Position numbers and translations under genes: made by a program. Of a DNA stretch of 64,000 nucleotides, positions 1 through 8,833 are shown piece after piece. The DNA is taken from the NCBI GenBank assembly GCA_016223145.1, contig JACRPN010000022.1, forward strand, positions 1-64,000, in the 5' to 3' direction. Positions within the stretch are counted from its first letter, which is position 1; each line of letters opens with the position of its first letter. Under the pieces are notes generated by a model. That model had not been told where the DNA came from, did no database searches, and saw nothing but the letters and a program-made list of their open reading frames with translations. This DNA comes from Armatimonadota bacterium. Lineage in GTDB: Bacteria; Armatimonadota; Fimbriimonadia; Fimbriimonadales; Fimbriimonadaceae.

Positions 1-30
1 CCGCCCCTACGGGGCTTTCTGGGCACCCCC

Positions 31-162
31 TTAGGCGCCGTTCACCTTGGCCACGTCGCCGGCGACGATGCCCGCCGTGCCGACATACACGTTGATCTTG
101 AGGGCGAATTGTGGCAGCCAGGTCAGTCGTTCAGCTTCGCGCAAAGGTACCCAAGACGGCAT
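31..162 (-). CDS. Short ORF, probable N-terminal fragment of a hypothetical family
   Basis: A 43-residue reading frame begins at an ATG preceded by GGGAGA and ends at TAA. The peptide opens MPSWVPLREAERLTW and then has a short hydrophobic stretch. This resembles the opening of longer hypothetical proteins with an R-E-A-D/E-x-x-x-W motif, which would normally continue for well over 100 residues; here it stops after 43. It may be a truncated gene or pseudogene. No function can be assigned, and the ORF could be fortuitous. Confidence 0.3.
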   Translation of the reverse strand: MPSWVPLREAERLTWLPQFALKINVYVGTAGIVAGDVAKVNGA

Positions 163-523
163 GGGTTCATTCTCCCTGGGATGCATGGGACATCCCTTTT
201 GAGGAGACGTTTCGACGCGTGGATAAGCCGTTCCTGCTGGCTGAGGAGCCATAGGTTCGGGCTGAGCTGAGGTTTCTTCGTGCTGAGGAACGACAGATCA
301 AGTCTGGAAAATGGTTAGTCCGAACAGAGGAGGAGGGCCGGATGGACGCAAACAGTTTTTCCGTCTACAAAGGTCGAAGGGAATTGGGAAGAGCGCGTCC
401 GCGCATCAGCCAGGGCTCGAACTTGACGCTGAAGATGAGGAAATCGAATAGCGACTATCCGACATGGGCCCGGGCGGCATCAAGCTGGGCCAGCCGGAAA
501 CCTCGCCCTCCACTATGCAGGTC
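163..523. other. Gene-poor stretch
   Basis: About 360 bases between the short ORF and the 3' end of the esterase gene. Reading frames here are short and have no recognisable motif. I see no convincing promoter, hairpin or RNA gene. Confidence 0.5.
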
Positions 524-2476
524 CTACTTCCTGCCGAACGTCACGCCTTTCCAGTCGTCGGTGCGGAAGGGGAATGCCGGAAGACCCGCGCCGTTGTAAA
601 GCGAGACCTCGGGGTTCGTGGCCCAGGCATAGCGGACCGCCACCGGCTCGCGGATCTGAGGTGAGGACACGACCACCGTGTCGCCGTCGATTCTGGCGTC
701 GGCCCAAACAAACTTCCTATCCTTGCCCGCGATCGAAAAGCCCTTGAGCCAGTACGCCAGGCCTTTAAGGCCCCCGTCCGTGTGATTGAACTTGAGGCGG
801 ATGGTGTTGCCCTCGACTTTCATGCTCTTGTAGGTCGGGCCGGAGTAGCTTACGTTCTGGCGATAGGCGACCTTGAGCGCCGAGAGCGCCAAGCGGTAGC
901 CCACGTCCTGTTTGTTTCGGGGGTGGATGTCGTTCGCTTCGCCGATGTCTATGGCCGTTCCGATGCCGACGTTCTTCAGCTTCTGGGTCGCCATGAACTG
1001 GGCCTCGCGGAGCTCGGCCCAATCGCTTTCGCCCGGGTCGGGAAGGCGCGCCGTGAAGTTGGCGAGCTGCACAATGAAGAAGGGCAGGTTGGGCTGGCCG
1101 AAGAGTCTGCGCCAGTCGTTGATGAGCATCGGCATGAGCTCGCGGTACTGATAGGCTCTGCCGGCGTTCGATTCGCCTTGGTACCAGATCGCCCCCTTGA
1201 TGGCGAGCGGCACGATAGGATGGATCATGGCGTTGTAAAGCACGGTCGGGACGTTGGGATTGCCGGACACCTGCTGAGGATAGGGAGGCAGGGCGCTCAT
1301 CGCCGCGCCGGCCTGGAATCGCCACTTGCCCTGGCTCAACGGCGCCTTAGTCCCATCCGAGAAGGTGATGCCCATGTCGGCCACGGCGCTTGTGAAGCCG
1401 CCTGCGCCTCCGGTATCCAGCACACGAACTGCAATCACGTTCTTGCCCGGCTTTAGGGTGCCGGCAGGCACCGTGTACCTTCGCGCGGCGTCCCAGACAC
1501 TCATTGAGCCCACGCGGACCCCGTTCACATAAGTCACATCGGCGTCGTCAATCGCGCCCAGGCTAAGAGTGGCTGTGCCCGAAGCGCCCGCAGGGACATC
1601 GATTTCAGCTCGGTAGAACCCAAAGCCATCGAAGGCTTCGAGACCCATGTCCTCAAAGCGCTTCGGGCGATCGATGGACTTCCATCCTTGGGCGTCGAAC
1701 TCGGGCTTTTCCCAACCCGCCGCAACCTTGGAAGCGCCCTCGGCTTTGGCGTTCCAGGCCTCAACCTGCTTCTCGAAAGGCTCGCCCATGTTTGCCTTTT
1801 GCCGGTCGATCTGATCGAGCAGGGCCCCAAAGTCGCCTTGTTTGGTTACGGACGCGCGGCTGGCCCAAGCCTCGATGATGGTGCCGCCCCAGCAGTCCTC
1901 CACCAGGCCGATCGGCACGTCCAGCCGCTTATGAAGCTCCCGCCCAAAGAAGTAGGCCACGCCAGAAAAGCCGCCCCAACCTCCTTTGTCGATGGTTTCC
2001 GGCGAGCAAACTGACCACCCGGTCGGCACCGTGGGCTGCGGATCGAAGGCCGTAACCTTGGGCACCATGGCCAGGCGAATCTTGGGGTAATTGGCGGCGG
2101 CGATCTCGTTTTTCGGGTTTAGGCAGGCCGCGATCCCCTGCTCCATGTTCGATTGGCCCGAGCAGATCCAGACGTCCCCAACGAGCACGTCGTCGAGCAC
2201 GACTTTCTGCTCTCCCACGACAGCCACTTTGTAAGGACCACCCACCGGCGGAGGCGTAACTTTGACTACCCACTTTCCATCGGCGCCAGTCGTTCCTGAG
2301 GCGTTCTTGCCGGCGATGGTGATAGAGACCTTGGAGCCAGGCTTCGCCCAGCCCCAGAAAGTGTTCGGCATGCCCCGCTGCAGGACCATGTGGTCCGAAA
2401 AGATCGGGTTGAGGAAGGGAAGCGGGCTTTGTGCCGACGCGGGAGCGAGCGCGAGAACGAGAATGGAAAGCGTCAT
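524..2476 (-). CDS. Sialate O-acetylesterase-like SGNH hydrolase (secreted)
   Basis: A 650-residue enzyme of the SASA/DUF303 family (carbohydrate esterase 6-like), expected to remove O-acetyl groups from sialic acid or other glycans. I chose the ATG at 2476 because the peptide then starts with a signal sequence (MTLSILVLALAPASAQ); a longer frame upstream adds only a non-hydrophobic leader. The SGNH block with the nucleophile serine is GQSNM near residue 109. WYQGESN lies in the second half, and the D-x-x-H pair is seen in DIHPRNKQ. A jelly-roll-like segment (about residues 280-400) interrupts the catalytic halves, as is common in the family. It is the only sugar esterase here and faces the PEP-CTERM gene upstream on the same strand, which is separated by a hairpin. 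Substrate is unknown. Confidence 0.85.
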   Translation of the reverse strand: MTLSILVLALAPASAQSPLPFLNPIFSDHMVLQRGMPNTFWGWAKPGSKVSITIAGKNASGTTGADGKWVVKVTPPPVGGPYKVAVVGEQKVVLDDVLVGDVWICSGQSNMEQGIAACLNPKNEIAAANYPKIRLAMVPKVTAFDPQPTVPTGWSVCSPETIDKGGWGGFSGVAYFFGRELHKRLDVPIGLVEDCWGGTIIEAWASRASVTKQGDFGALLDQIDRQKANMGEPFEKQVEAWNAKAEGASKVAAGWEKPEFDAQGWKSIDRPKRFEDMGLEAFDGFGFYRAEIDVPAGASGTATLSLGAIDDADVTYVNGVRVGSMSVWDAARRYTVPAGTLKPGKNVIAVRVLDTGGAGGFTSAVADMGITFSDGTKAPLSQGKWRFQAGAAMSALPPYPQQVSGNPNVPTVLYNAMIHPIVPLAIKGAIWYQGESNAGRAYQYRELMPMLINDWRRLFGQPNLPFFIVQLANFTARLPDPGESDWAELREAQFMATQKLKNVGIGTAIDIGEANDIHPRNKQDVGYRLALSALKVAYRQNVSYSGPTYKSMKVEGNTIRLKFNHTDGGLKGLAYWLKGFSIAGKDRKFVWADARIDGDTVVVSSPQIREPVAVRYAWATNPEVSLYNGAGLPAFPFRTDDWKGVTFGRK

Positions 2477-2522
2477 TGGGGAACCTCGTATCCGACCCGT
2501 CGAGATTACCCATCCCAAAGAA

Positions 2523-2550
2523 ACGATGCCGGCGCGAGCGCCGGCATCGT
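2523..2550 (-). terminator. Terminator hairpin after the PEP-CTERM gene
   Basis: A perfect dyad: ACGATGCCGGCGC pairs with its complement across a GA centre (2523-2535 with 2538-2550). Read on the minus strand it follows the PEP-CTERM gene stop at 2571 and is followed by TTTCTTT, as expected for an intrinsic terminator. It would insulate the esterase gene from its upstream neighbour. Confidence 0.75.
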
Positions 2551-2570
2551 TGGTCCCAGCGGGGCGGACT

Positions 2571-3197
2571 CTATCGCTTTCGGCGAAGGAGCGCCAGCCC
2601 ACCGATGGCGAGCGCCGCGAGGGTCGCGGGCTCCGGCACCGGTGTGTCGGTTCGGATGTTGTCGAGATAGAACACTCGGTTCTGAGCGTTGTTGGCGTTG
2701 ATCGAGAAGCCCAGGCGGTAGGGTTGCCCTGCCACCATGACGCTGGTCAGCGGCGAAATGTTGAAGGTGACCGTGCGTTGTCCGGCCAATCCGCCGTTGC
2801 CTGGTCCATAGGTGATCTGGCCGATCTCTCGCCAGCTCCAGCCTCCAAACATCTCCTGCATAAAGGCCTTTCCGTTGAACCAGCCGTCCTGAAAGTCAAC
2901 CGGCAAGTACATGTCGATCATCAGTTGGGTGGCCAGCATCAGATCGTCGGCCCTGGCGCCGGACACGTTGTCGACCATCAGCCATCGGAAGCCGGCGCCG
3001 GCCGGGTAGTCCACTCGGGCAGAATGAGACCCGTCAGTCACGCCAACGGTGTCCTGAGTGAGAGTCACGTCGCCACCGCTCCACGAGGGGTTGTACCAGC
3101 CCTCGGTTCCGGTTTCGAACGAGTAGAGCAGACCGGCTTGGCTTTGAGCGGCAAGCGTCAGCAGCCCCAGTGCCAAAAGAACACTTCTATTCCTCAT
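2571..3197 (-). CDS. PEP-CTERM domain protein
   Basis: A 208-residue exported protein. The start at 3197 is set by an excellent ribosome binding site (GAGGAGGAATTCG then ATG) and gives a clear signal peptide (MRNRSVLLALGLLTLAA). The C-terminus carries the sorting signature VPEPATLAALAIGGLALL followed by RRKR: a PEP motif, a transmembrane helix and a basic tail. In known systems such tails are handled by an exosortase during export with exopolysaccharide. The middle has a jelly-roll-like composition (FETGTEGWYNPSW, YLDNIRTDT), as in carbohydrate-binding modules, but no catalytic motif. Function beyond a surface or matrix role is not evident. A divergent TlpA-like gene lies upstream. Confidence 0.85.
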   Translation of the reverse strand: MRNRSVLLALGLLTLAAQSQAGLLYSFETGTEGWYNPSWSGGDVTLTQDTVGVTDGSHSARVDYPAGAGFRWLMVDNVSGARADDLMLATQLMIDMYLPVDFQDGWFNGKAFMQEMFGGWSWREIGQITYGPGNGGLAGQRTVTFNISPLTSVMVAGQPYRLGFSINANNAQNRVFYLDNIRTDTPVPEPATLAALAIGGLALLRRKR

Positions 3198-3413
3198 CGA
3201 ATTCCTCCTCAAATTACCGGCAGGCCCTAGCATAATTCCCGGGCCAAGCCAAATCCAGTGTACGGGAACTGTCCTTCCGAAACTACTGGCAAAAATGCCA
3301 ATTTAGCTGGCTTTGAACTTGCATGAAAGGATACAAAAACGTCGTGAATGGCCACCTTCGTGCCGACCGGAGATCGGGAGGCTCTCCAAGGAATCTCAGC
3401 GCATAATGAAGGC

Positions 3414-4013
3414 ATGAAGACGCTCCGCATTTTCGCCATCGGACTGCTCGCCACCGCCGGATTCGCTCAGACCACCGGGTCTCAGGCGACGGTCCCGGCC
3501 GCCAAGATCAAGCCTGTCCAGGCGCAGACAGCCCAACCCAGCCTTGAGGAGCGCATCAAGATCGTCAAAGAGGCCGAAGGCAAGCCGCTGCCGAGCTTCC
3601 TGATGAAGCGGCTGGACGACAAGGTGCTTGCCAACAAGGACGTAATGGGAAAGGTGGTGGTCATCGATTTCTGGGCGACCTGGTGCGGGCCTTGCAAGGC
3701 CGCGGCGCCCAAGCTGGACCGGCTCTACAAGGAGTTCCATGACCGCGGGCTGGAAATCATCGGGGCGAACCTCGCCGAACGAGGCGAAGGCGGCGCCAGG
3801 ATTCAGACCAAGGACAATGCCGTGGCCTATGTCAAGGAGCACGGCTACGGCTACACCTTCACCTATGCCAACGACGAGCTTGGCAAGAACTGGAAGGTCC
3901 CTGGGTATCCCACGTTCTTCATCGTGGGCCGCGACGGCGTGGTGAAGGAAGTGATGGTGGGCTTTAACGAAGGGCGCATGAAAGAGCTTGTGGCCGAGCT
4001 CCTCGGAAAGTGA
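3414..4013 (+). CDS. TlpA/ResA-like thioredoxin-fold protein
   Basis: A 199-residue exported thiol-disulfide oxidoreductase. Start at 3414 gives a signal peptide (MKTLRIFAIGLLATAGFAQ). The redox motif is WCGPC (Cys91, Cys94) within VVVIDFWATWCGPCK, and the cis-proline loop is GYPTFF (Pro166). The AhpC/TSA-Redoxin form is supported by the insert after the active-site helix (AERGEGGARIQTKDN). The family reduces or relays electrons to periplasmic proteins such as apocytochromes. No cytochrome-maturation gene is adjacent, so the partner is unknown. It is monocistronic, with a strong hairpin just downstream. Confidence 0.85.
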   Translation: MKTLRIFAIGLLATAGFAQTTGSQATVPAAKIKPVQAQTAQPSLEERIKIVKEAEGKPLPSFLMKRLDDKVLANKDVMGKVVVIDFWATWCGPCKAAAPKLDRLYKEFHDRGLEIIGANLAERGEGGARIQTKDNAVAYVKEHGYGYTFTYANDELGKNWKVPGYPTFFIVGRDGVVKEVMVGFNEGRMKELVAELLGK

Positions 4014-4064
4014 CGGGGGAAGTCGATTCCTCTGGTTGTCCACATTCGCGTCTGTGATTTCGCG

Positions 4065-4084
4065 GCCTGCGCCTAAGCGCAGGC
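4065..4084 (+). terminator. Hairpin after the thioredoxin gene
   Basis: GCCTGCGC (4065-4072), loop CTAA, GCGCAGGC (4077-4084): a perfect 8-bp stem 51 bases after the stop codon. There is no T-run after it, so it may be a Rho-assisted terminator or mRNA end-stabiliser. A second perfect 8-bp dyad, GTGCGGAC/GTCCGCAC, follows at 4104-4111 and 4130-4137. Confidence 0.5.
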
Positions 4085-4203
4085 TGGAAGCCCTCGGACC
4101 GGGGTGCGGACGGGGATGTCCGCGCTCCGGTCCGCACACCTATCACCTTGGACCTCGGACCTCCCCCTGTGAATAACCCCGAGAATATTCCGGCAAATAT
4201 TCC

Positions 4204-4265
4204 TTCCGTTTTTGAAAAGTCTGTGATATAGTGTTTGAGAATACGTATTCTGAATACGAATTCTC
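4204..4265 (+). promoter_or_regulatory. lacI promoter with 29-bp dyad operator
   Basis: A -10-like TATAGT (4227-4232) has a weak -35 (TTCCGT, 4204-4209) 17 bases upstream. Directly after it, 4237-4265 is an almost perfect dyad: GAGAATACGTATTC, a central T, then GAATACGAATTCTC (13 of 14 positions pair). The left arm is itself built around the perfect 12-bp palindrome GAATACGTATTC (4239-4250), with the central CG typical of LacI-family sites. Its place over the expected transcription start argues for autorepression of the downstream lacI operon. Derived from sequence symmetry; binding is inferred. Confidence 0.75.
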
Positions 4266-4277
4266 GAAGAGGAGTTC

Positions 4278-5330
4278 ATGCCAAAGGGGGCAGATCAGAA
4301 GCCTGCGGGGGTCACCCAGCAGGATATCGCGAGGATGGCCAGCGTTTCGCAGGCCACCGTGTCCCGCGTGTTGGCGGGTGACACCCGAGTCGAGAGCACG
4401 ATCCGAGACCGCGTCTCCGCGGTGATCAAAGAGCACAACTATCGCCCCGACGTTCGGGCACGCTCGCTCCGAAAGCAGCTCACCGGTTTGGTGGGGCTAG
4501 TTGTGAAGCGCCCCACTCCCAACCTCGCCGAAGAGCCCTTCATCGCCGACCTGATCGCGGGGATCATGACGCAGCTCGCCGGGACGGGCTACCACCTTTG
4601 CCTCGATTTCGCGACCTCCGAGGTGGGCCAGGCTGCGGTTTATGACGAAATGCTCCGGACCCGGCGCGTCGACGGGCTCATCCTCGTGGAGTCGGAGGCC
4701 TGCGACGACCGCGTCCGGCTCCTGCAAGAGGACCGTTTCCCATTTGTGCTCGTGGGCAATCCCATGGAGCACGAGGAGATCGTCTCGGTCGACAACGACA
4801 ACGTTGACGGTGGCTATGTCGCGACCCGGCACCTGCTGAGCCAGGGCTATCGCAAGGTTGGGATCATCGCCGGGCCCCAGGGCCTGACGGTCAGCGAAGA
4901 CCGTATCACGGGCTATCGAAGGGCCGTGAGAGAGTTCGGAAAGGACTCGCGAATCTGGTACTCAGAGTTTGGCTCGACGGCGGCCCGGGTCCTTGCCGAG
5001 GAACTGCTTGAAAGGCCGAACAGCCCCGACGGCCTGGTCGTGTTGGACGACAACATGGCGTTCGGCGTGATTTTGGCGGCGAAGACGGCGGGCAAGCGCA
5101 TTCCTGAGGACCTGGGGGTCGTGGGCTTCAACGATTCGAGCCTCTGCGACCTCCTCGACGGAGGGCTGACCTCCGTCAGCCTCAACATCCCGCTGATCTC
5201 CTCGCACGCGACGGAACGTCTCCTGCAAACCGTTCAGGGCCAGCCGATCGACGGTCCCAAGCGCCTGATCGTGCCGATCGAGCTGCATGTCCGGGGTTCA
5301 TCGGCCCGTCCCAAAGGGGGAGCCCTATGA
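4278..5330 (+). CDS. LacI-family transcriptional regulator (locus 1)
   Basis: A 350-residue repressor. The N-terminal helix-turn-helix (about residues 12-31: VTQQDIARMASVSQATVSRV) is followed by the hinge region RPDVRARSLRKQ, then a periplasmic-binding-protein-like sugar sensor domain with the usual closing block LGVVGFNDSSLCDLL. GAGGAG lies 7 bases before the ATG. The gene heads an operon whose next cistron overlaps it by ATGA and encodes a GH13 enzyme, so the effector is probably a maltooligosaccharide or a galactan fragment. The dyad immediately upstream is the likely binding site. Confidence 0.92.
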   Translation: MPKGADQKPAGVTQQDIARMASVSQATVSRVLAGDTRVESTIRDRVSAVIKEHNYRPDVRARSLRKQLTGLVGLVVKRPTPNLAEEPFIADLIAGIMTQLAGTGYHLCLDFATSEVGQAAVYDEMLRTRRVDGLILVESEACDDRVRLLQEDRFPFVLVGNPMEHEEIVSVDNDNVDGGYVATRHLLSQGYRKVGIIAGPQGLTVSEDRITGYRRAVREFGKDSRIWYSEFGSTAARVLAEELLERPNSPDGLVVLDDNMAFGVILAAKTAGKRIPEDLGVVGFNDSSLCDLLDGGLTSVSLNIPLISSHATERLLQTVQGQPIDGPKRLIVPIELHVRGSSARPKGGAL

Positions 5331-7495
5331 TTTTCTGGGCGCCCTTCGTCGACCTGCAGGTCAAGGAAATCGCGCACGAATTAGTGTACCGGGCGGACCG
5401 TGAGCATCGTAGCGTCTTTCTCGCGGGGAGCTTTAACGGCTGGAGCCCGTCGTCCTGGCCGATGAAAGGCGACGCCGACGCGCGCACTTGGCGCTATGCC
5501 GCAAAGCTCGCGCCGGGCAGGCACTTTTACAAGTTTGTGCTCGACGGTTCGACTTGGATCACCGACCCCAAGGCCGTCCGCAACGAGGACGACGGCAACG
5601 GAAACACGAATTCGGTGTTGGACCTCCTGCCGAACGGCATGGCACGGCCCGGGAAGACCGGAGACGGCAGCGTCAACACCGCTGCGCTGAAGCACGTGCA
5701 GGAGGCGCCGTGGGTGAACTGGGATCAAGGGCGGCTCACGCTGCAATTCCAGACGTTGGCTCAGGATGCGAAGCGCGTGTTCGTCGTGATCCAGGGCAAA
5801 CGCACTCCGATGCGCCGGGTTGGCACAGACGGGCTCTTCGACCGCTATTCAGCCGACGTGCCTTGGGATCGCAAGGGGGCTGTTCGCTACTCCTTTGCTA
5901 TAGAAGACGGCGGCGCAACGGAGACCTGGGTCGCCAAGGGCGGCAGCAAGGACTCCCCCTTCACCCTGGACCCCAAGTTGTTCCGCCCGATCTTGGTCCC
6001 CAACTGGGTTGAGAAGACGGTGCTCTACCAGATCTTCCCAGAGCGATTCGACAACGGTGACCCATCCAACGACCACTCCAACAAGGTCGCTTGGGACGCC
6101 AAACCGGAGTACTACACCTTCCACGGCGGCGATCTGGCGGGGGTGCGGAAGCACCTTGGCTACCTCAAGAGCCTGGGGATCGGGACCGTCTACTTCAACC
6201 CAATCTTCGAGGGGCCAAGCAACCATCACTATGAGACGTTTGATTATTTCAAGGTCGATCCGCACCTCGGCACGAACGCAGAACTGGCTGGCCTGACTAG
6301 GGACCTTCACGCCGGCGGCATCAAGGTGATTCTGGACGGCGTGTTCAACCATTCCGGAACCGGATTTGCGCCGTTCAAAGACGTGATCGCTCGCGGAGAG
6401 GCTTCCAAGTTCAAGAACTGGTTCTTCATCAACAGCTTCCCGGTTATGGTGAAAGACCCGCCGAACTATCGGGCGTTCTACAACTTCCCGTCGCTTCCAG
6501 CAGTCAACCTGCTCGATCCCGATGCCTCGGCCTACATGCTGAAGGTGCCTGGCTTCTGGGAGCGCACCGCGAAGATCGACGGCTGGCGGCTGGACACGGC
6601 GCAGGACGCCCCGATGGAGTTCTGGCGGCGGTTCCGCAAGGCGGTCAAGGGAATCCGCAACGACAAATGGATTCTAGGTGAGAATTGGGGCGACTCGTCC
6701 CCGTGGCTGAAGGGCGACCAGTGGGACGCGGCGATGAACTACCCGTTCCGGGACGCCGTGCTGCACTTCGTGGCGCAAGGGGACATCCGTGCAACGGACT
6801 TTTTGCGGCGGCTCCAGGCGAATTACGAACTTTATGTGCCGCAGGTCTCGCGGAACATGATGAACCTGCTCTCCAGCCACGACACACCGCGGTTCTACAC
6901 CTTGTGCAAGCGTGACCCGAAGCTGGCGACGATGGGTGCAGTGGTTCAGTTCGCCTGGGCGGGAACCCCGAGCGTCTACTACGGCGAAGAGCTAGGCATG
7001 GAAGGGGAGCGCGACCCGGACAACCGAAGGGGGATGGTCTGGAATCTGGCCAAGCCCGACAATCCCTTGCTCCAGACCTACCGGAAGCTGATCGCGGCCC
7101 GGCGGAATACGCCCGTGCTTCAGAGCGGCGCACCCGTTCCTCTCGAAGCCAACGACGCCAACGGCACGGCGTCGTTCGGGCGCGTCCTGGGTGAGGACCT
7201 CGCGGTCGCCATCGTGAACCGGTCTGACTCGCCCAATGAGGTTTCGGTTCCCCTCTCAAAGGTCCCCGCGAGGACCTTCAAAGGCAAACAGTTTCAAGAC
7301 GTCCTCAGCGGCAGGCGGTATGCGCCCTCCGCCCGAGGAACGCTTTCCATCAACTTGGAAGCCAAGGGCTCCGCGCTCCTGGTTCCCACTCGTCCACACA
7401 CCGCGGTCCGAGCCAATTCGGTCCGCCACGACCGGCTCGGCTCGGACTTGCGGAGTCGCAATATCCGCAAATCTCGTTCCTTGGAGGCCCAATGA
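5327..7495 (+). CDS. GH13 alpha-amylase family enzyme, no obvious signal peptide
   Basis: A 722-residue glycoside hydrolase of the cyclomaltodextrinase/neopullulanase/maltogenic amylase type. Residues about 15-100 form a CBM48/E-set module ([10 protein letters not shown]), a second beta-module follows to about 220, and the catalytic TIM barrel begins near residue 225 ([15 protein letters not shown]). Catalytic residues: nucleophile Asp in GWRLDTAQD (about 423), acid/base Glu in ILGENWGD (about 452) and transition-state Asp in SSHDTPR (about 519). The start overlaps the lacI stop (ATGA) and the end overlaps the pseudopilin start (ATGA), so translation is coupled. There is no clear signal peptide, in contrast to its paralogue at 8834. 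It probably hydrolyses short alpha-glucans in the cytoplasm. Confidence 0.9.
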   Translation: MIFWAPFVDLQVKEIAHELVYRADREHRSVFLAGSFNGWSPSSWPMKGDADARTWRYAAKLAPGRHFYKFVLDGSTWITDPKAVRNEDDGNGNTNSVLDLLPNGMARPGKTGDGSVNTAALKHVQEAPWVNWDQGRLTLQFQTLAQDAKRVFVVIQGKRTPMRRVGTDGLFDRYSADVPWDRKGAVRYSFAIEDGGATETWVAKGGSKDSPFTLDPKLFRPILVPNWVEKTVLYQIFPERFDNGDPSNDHSNKVAWDAKPEYYTFHGGDLAGVRKHLGYLKSLGIGTVYFNPIFEGPSNHHYETFDYFKVDPHLGTNAELAGLTRDLHAGGIKVILDGVFNHSGTGFAPFKDVIARGEASKFKNWFFINSFPVMVKDPPNYRAFYNFPSLPAVNLLDPDASAYMLKVPGFWERTAKIDGWRLDTAQDAPMEFWRRFRKAVKGIRNDKWILGENWGDSSPWLKGDQWDAAMNYPFRDAVLHFVAQGDIRATDFLRRLQANYELYVPQVSRNMMNLLSSHDTPRFYTLCKRDPKLATMGAVVQFAWAGTPSVYYGEELGMEGERDPDNRRGMVWNLAKPDNPLLQTYRKLIAARRNTPVLQSGAPVPLEANDANGTASFGRVLGEDLAVAIVNRSDSPNEVSVPLSKVPARTFKGKQFQDVLSGRRYAPSARGTLSINLEAKGSALLVPTRPHTAVRANSVRHDRLGSDLRSRNIRKSRSLEAQ

Positions 7496-8439
7496 AGAAG
7501 CAGATAAGAATGGGCTTTACGCTCATTGAACTCCTCGTCGTGATCGCGATCATCGCCATTTTGGCGGCGATCCTCTTCCCCGTCTTCGCGCAAGCGAAAA
7601 CCGCAGCCAAGAAGGCCGCGGACCTTTCGAACGTCCGGCAGTTCGTGACTGCGACGCTTATGTATGCGACCGACTATGACGATCGGATTCCGCACTACAA
7701 CTGGCCGGAGGGCTACATCTTCGCAGCCAGGCTAGAGCCCTACATCAAGAACCGCGGCATCATGAAGAACCCGGCCGTAACGTCCCCTCAGGGAAACATG
7801 CAGAAAAAGCAGGCCGACAACGGTTCAGGCGACTACATGCTGGATCCCAACGATCCTTGCGTCGGCCTTGGAGTCTCGACCCGTGGCCCCAAGCCGAACT
7901 ATTACGACGACAAATATCCGCCGTTGGACTACGAAATCAACCCGACCCTGTTCAGCTACGTGGATGCGCCCTCGAGCCACCCATGCTCGAGCGGCCGTTA
8001 CGGCTACTACCATCCCGGTACAGACGCCACCTCGGGTGGCACGTCGGGTGACGGTAACGTCGGCATTGGCGGCGGCTATCCCATGTCGTTCACGAGCGTT
8101 GCCAAAGTCGGTTTGATTATCGACTTCCCTGGCAACGGCATGCAGTGGCCGGGCGGCTCCGGACTCAACTTCTGGGGCGTCAAGACCGGCATCTTTGCGG
8201 ACGGCAGCAACGTGGGACACATGGACGGACACGCCAAGTTCTACAAGGGCGTCAAGCTCTTCCCGAACTTGAAGGCAGACGGAACGCTGGTCTACGGCGA
8301 CACCTGGTGTGGCGGCGAAGGCGGCACCTGCCCGTGGGGCGGTTCCGTTGGATGGGCGGCAGGCGCTCCTCACAACGAACAGAACGGCAAGGGCTGGATC
8401 TGGTGGGGTACGAACTACGCCGATCCGAGCAACCAGTAA
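7492..8439 (+). CDS. Type II/IV pseudopilin-like protein (DUF1559/H-X9-DG type), locus 1
   Basis: A 315-residue protein with a class III prepilin leader, [15 protein letters not shown], where cleavage is expected after Gly8. The helix then runs into [12 protein letters not shown]. The C-terminal part contains [12 protein letters not shown], the H-x-DG motif seen in large sets of such proteins in Planctomycetota and Armatimonadota. The body is rich in Gly, Tyr, Trp and Asn. It is translationally coupled to the GH13 gene (ATGA overlap). No prepilin peptidase, assembly ATPase or secretin gene lies nearby, so assembly would use machinery encoded elsewhere. A pilin inside a sugar operon suggests a surface fibre or pseudopilus that binds or handles polysaccharide, which is inference. 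Confidence 0.85.
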   Translation: MKKQIRMGFTLIELLVVIAIIAILAAILFPVFAQAKTAAKKAADLSNVRQFVTATLMYATDYDDRIPHYNWPEGYIFAARLEPYIKNRGIMKNPAVTSPQGNMQKKQADNGSGDYMLDPNDPCVGLGVSTRGPKPNYYDDKYPPLDYEINPTLFSYVDAPSSHPCSSGRYGYYHPGTDATSGGTSGDGNVGIGGGYPMSFTSVAKVGLIIDFPGNGMQWPGGSGLNFWGVKTGIFADGSNVGHMDGHAKFYKGVKLFPNLKADGTLVYGDTWCGGEGGTCPWGGSVGWAAGAPHNEQNGKGWIWWGTNYADPSNQ

Positions 8440-8448
8440 GCGATCGAT

Positions 8449-8473
8449 TCGGAGGCGGCTTTGCCGCCTCCGA
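8449..8473 (+). terminator. Intra-operon hairpin after pseudopilin 1
   Basis: TCGGAGGCGGC (8449-8459), loop TTT, GCCGCCTCCGA (8463-8473): an 11-bp perfect stem 10 bases after the pseudopilin stop. No T-run follows and the next gene starts 28 bases later, so partial termination or 3'-end stabilisation of a highly expressed pilin message is more likely than full termination. A similar hairpin follows the second pseudopilin. Confidence 0.55.
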
Positions 8474-8500
8474 TTGACCTATGAACATGGAGGAAACCAG

Positions 8501-8821
8501 GTGAGACAGTTGTGGCTAGTAGGGATTGTCGCCGCCCTTGGAATCATGGCGACGGGCTGTAATGTCGGGAATGCTCCCGAACCTATGTCGGAGAACCAAG
8601 TCAAGGATGAGGTAGCCAAGCTAACCCCAGAGCAGCAGATCGATTGGATCAATCGCAGTCCGATGCCACCTGAGGAGAAGCAAAAGAAGATCGACGAGAT
8701 CAAGGCCAAATACGGCATTTCGGGTGCGGTAACGGGCGCCAGTGGCGTGCCGGGAGCTGCTGGCGGTGGCGCCGCTCCGCCTGCGGGTGGTTCGGACGGT
8801 TCCGGCAGGACCCCGAACTGA
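8501..8821 (+). CDS. Small lipoprotein, 106 aa (locus 1)
   Basis: The GTG start at 8501 is fixed by GGAGGAAA just upstream and gives a lipoprotein leader ending in MATGC. The mature part is short and helical (LTPEQQIDWINRS, PPEEKQKKIDEIKAKYG), followed by a low-complexity tail of Gly, Ala and Pro ending SGRTPN. There is a second protein of exactly the same length, also with a GTG start, at 33084, again next to a lacI and a pseudopilin gene. The two differ greatly in sequence but share layout: lipobox, charged helical core, Gly/Pro tail. Function is unknown; a partner or anchor for the pseudopilin is a reasonable guess. Confidence 0.8.
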   Translation: MRQLWLVGIVAALGIMATGCNVGNAPEPMSENQVKDEVAKLTPEQQIDWINRSPMPPEEKQKKIDEIKAKYGISGAVTGASGVPGAAGGGAAPPAGGSDGSGRTPN

Positions 8822-8833
8822 CTTCCGTGAGCC

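Noticed and set aside
2262-3230. Plus-strand frame of 322 codons opposite the esterase and PEP-CTERM genes
   Set aside because: The minus strand has two genes with signal peptides, active-site motifs and a strong ribosome binding site; the plus frame has none.
8309-8500. N-terminal extension of the 106-aa lipoprotein
   Set aside because: The upstream part of the frame overlaps the pseudopilin gene and the hairpin. The GTG at 8501 has an ideal ribosome binding site and starts the lipoprotein leader.
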